Assembly: GCF_030814215.1 (NCBI RefSeq)
Contig: NZ_JAUSUT010000001.1
Location: 5,332,001 to 5,396,000, forward strand
DNA from: Amycolatopsis thermophila
GTDB taxonomy: Bacteria; Actinomycetota; Actinomycetes; Mycobacteriales; Pseudonocardiaceae
Reading direction: 5' to 3'
DNA length: 64,000 bases
Part shown: piece after piece, positions 62,996 to 64,000 of the stretch
How positions within the stretch are numbered: the first letter of the stretch is position 1
Layout: every line of letters begins with the position of its first letter
Made by a program: the position numbers and the translations under genes
Notes under the pieces: generated by a model
Told to the model about the DNA's origin: nothing
What the model saw: only the letters and a program-made list of their open reading frames with translations
The model's database searches: none

Positions 62996-64000
62996 ATGAG
63001 CAGTCTCAACAGAAGAAGCGCGCTGTCGCTCGGTGTCGCACTGGGTCTGGCCGGGGTGGCCGGCGCCGCCCCGGCGTGGGCGTGGTCGCCGGCGGGCTCC
63101 GTCGCCGGCACCGGCACGGGCACCGACCCGTGGTGGGTGTGGGACGACGAGGTGGACGCCCTGATGGCGGGAATCCTCGACACCGGCCAGGTTCCGGCGG
63201 TCAACACCGCGCTGCGGTCGTGGGTGGACAACGGCGACCCCCTGCCCGGCGGCCTGCCCGCCGGCCTGGCCACCTACCTCCAGCGGGTCGACCAGCTGCC
63301 GTCCTGGGCCGACCGGGCCAAGCTGCGCCGCGCCGCGGACTTCAACCGGCGCAAGGACACCTACCTGTTCATGCTCTACGGCCTGGGCAGCGGCATCATG
63401 AGCACGGTGATCCCACGGGAGGCCAGGGCGGTCTACTGGTCGGCGGGCGGCGCCGACATGAAGGACCGCGCGGCCAAGACGTTCACCTTCGGCTACGACC
63501 TGAGCGACCTCAACGCGTTCGAACCCGGTGGCCAGTTCGTGGTCAGCGCCACCAAGACGCGCCTGGTGCACGCCGCGGTGCGTCACCTGCTGCCGCAGTC
63601 GCCGCACTGGCAGGCGGCCGCCGACGAGCAGATCCCGATCAGCAACGGTGACATCCTGATCACCTTCCACAGCCTCGGCACCTTCGTGCACCGCAAGCTG
63701 ATCGAGTGGAAGGTCCCCCTGTCGGCCGCGGACGAGGACGCCTTCCTGCACCTGTGGCAGGTCGCGATCCACCTGCTCGGCGTGCGCGACGAGTTCATCC
63801 CGAAGACGTGGGCCGACGCGGACGCGCAGTCCACGCAGGTGCTCACCCCGCTGCTCGCCCCGACCGCCGAGGGCAAGGAGCTGGCCGAGGACCTGCTCGG
63901 GCTGACCGCCCAGGCCGACCTGGGGGTCACCCGCGGGTTCCTCAACGAGTTCGTCCGCTACGTGCTCAGCGACGAGGTCGGCGACTGGCTCGGGCTGCGG
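62996..64000 (+). CDS. lcp: Latex clearing protein (rubber oxygenase), partial
   Basis: 335 codons from ATG 62996, open to the window edge. A twin-Arg signal (NRRSALSLGVALGLAGVAGAAPAWA) is followed by WSPAGSVAGTGTGTDPWWVWDDEVDAL. The haem-binding DUF2236/MpaB domain follows: DTYLFMLYGLGSGIMSTVIPREARAVYWSAGGADMKDR, KTRLVHAAVRHLLPQSPHW and ISNGDILITFHSLGTFVHRKL, then FLHLWQVAIHLLGVRDEFIPKTWADADAQ. The match to known Lcp is strong. It is a secreted b-type haem dioxygenase cleaving poly(cis-1,4-isoprene). Divergent tandem TetR is the probable regulator. The C-terminus is not seen. Confidence 0.9.
   Translation, partial: MSSLNRRSALSLGVALGLAGVAGAAPAWAWSPAGSVAGTGTGTDPWWVWDDEVDALMAGILDTGQVPAVNTALRSWVDNGDPLPGGLPAGLATYLQRVDQLPSWADRAKLRRAADFNRRKDTYLFMLYGLGSGIMSTVIPREARAVYWSAGGADMKDRAAKTFTFGYDLSDLNAFEPGGQFVVSATKTRLVHAAVRHLLPQSPHWQAAADEQIPISNGDILITFHSLGTFVHRKLIEWKVPLSAADEDAFLHLWQVAIHLLGVRDEFIPKTWADADAQSTQVLTPLLAPTAEGKELAEDLLGLTAQADLGVTRGFLNEFVRYVLSDEVGDWLGLR

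Overview
The window is high-GC actinobacterial chromosome with near-universal G/C third positions, GTG/TTG starts, many 4-base ATGA/GTGA overlaps and actinobacterial families (FurA-KatG, PaaX, Lcp, DUF1479). It looks like a soil Pseudonocardiaceae-type organism such as Amycolatopsis; that is inference from content, not a database match. Most of the window is accessory catabolism: closely packed dehydrogenase, SDR, CoA-ester and transporter operons, each next to its own regulator. Gene relics and two transposase relics lie between them.

Layout. 0-1.7 kb: a GroEL paralogue with a strong hairpin terminator. 1.75-2.24 kb: a decayed ISL3-type transposase. 2.3-10.1 kb: an IclR-associated catabolic locus (haloacetate-dehalogenase-like hydrolase, two SDRs, sugar-phosphate-isomerase-like protein, SnoaL-like protein, hydrolase, polyol-permease-type MFS, IclR) with two near-identical palindromes. 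10.2-12.7 kb: ROK regulator and a DUF1479 dioxygenase sharing a CCTTACYAAA box. 12.7-15.4 kb: thyA-dfrA, a frameshifted DinB gene and an MmcQ/YjbR protein. 15.5-24.2 kb: E1 alpha/beta of a 2-oxoacid-type dehydrogenase with a lipoyl-less pseudo-E2, a DddP-like M24 protein lacking metal ligands, three SDRs, an XRE-cupin regulator and a PRISE-type reductase. 24.3-29.4 kb: a sugar-type ABC importer with a zinc alcohol dehydrogenase.

29.5-38.1 kb: two operons that together resemble the aerobic CoA-dependent 2-aminobenzoate (anthranilate) route: acyl-CoA dehydrogenase, enoyl-CoA hydratase, SDR and RidA, then an IS481 relic, a PaaX regulator, an aryl-CoA ligase and a two-domain aminobenzoyl-CoA (or salicylyl-CoA) monooxygenase/reductase. 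38.1-43.4 kb: LysR, MHS-family transporter, acyl-CoA dehydrogenase and CaiB-type CoA transferase. 43.4-51.6 kb: mixed genes and relics, including a cytochrome P450 and a paaX gene that have both lost their 5' ends at one junction. 51.8-54.6 kb: furA-katG behind a probable leaderless promoter. 54.6-60.3 kb: flavin monooxygenase, TetR with a fatty-acyl-type dehydrogenase pair, and a threonine-aldolase-like enzyme coupled to a solitary ectoine synthase. 60.4-64 kb: HxlR with a reductase, then a tandem-TetR regulator diverging from a latex clearing protein (rubber oxygenase) cut by the window edge.

Several genes (near 6.7, 14.46, 43.6-43.8, 44.26 and 51.39 kb) are broken by what look like single-base indels in G/C or A/T runs. 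They may be real pseudogenes or assembly errors, and raw reads would decide. No tRNA, rRNA or CRISPR array was seen.
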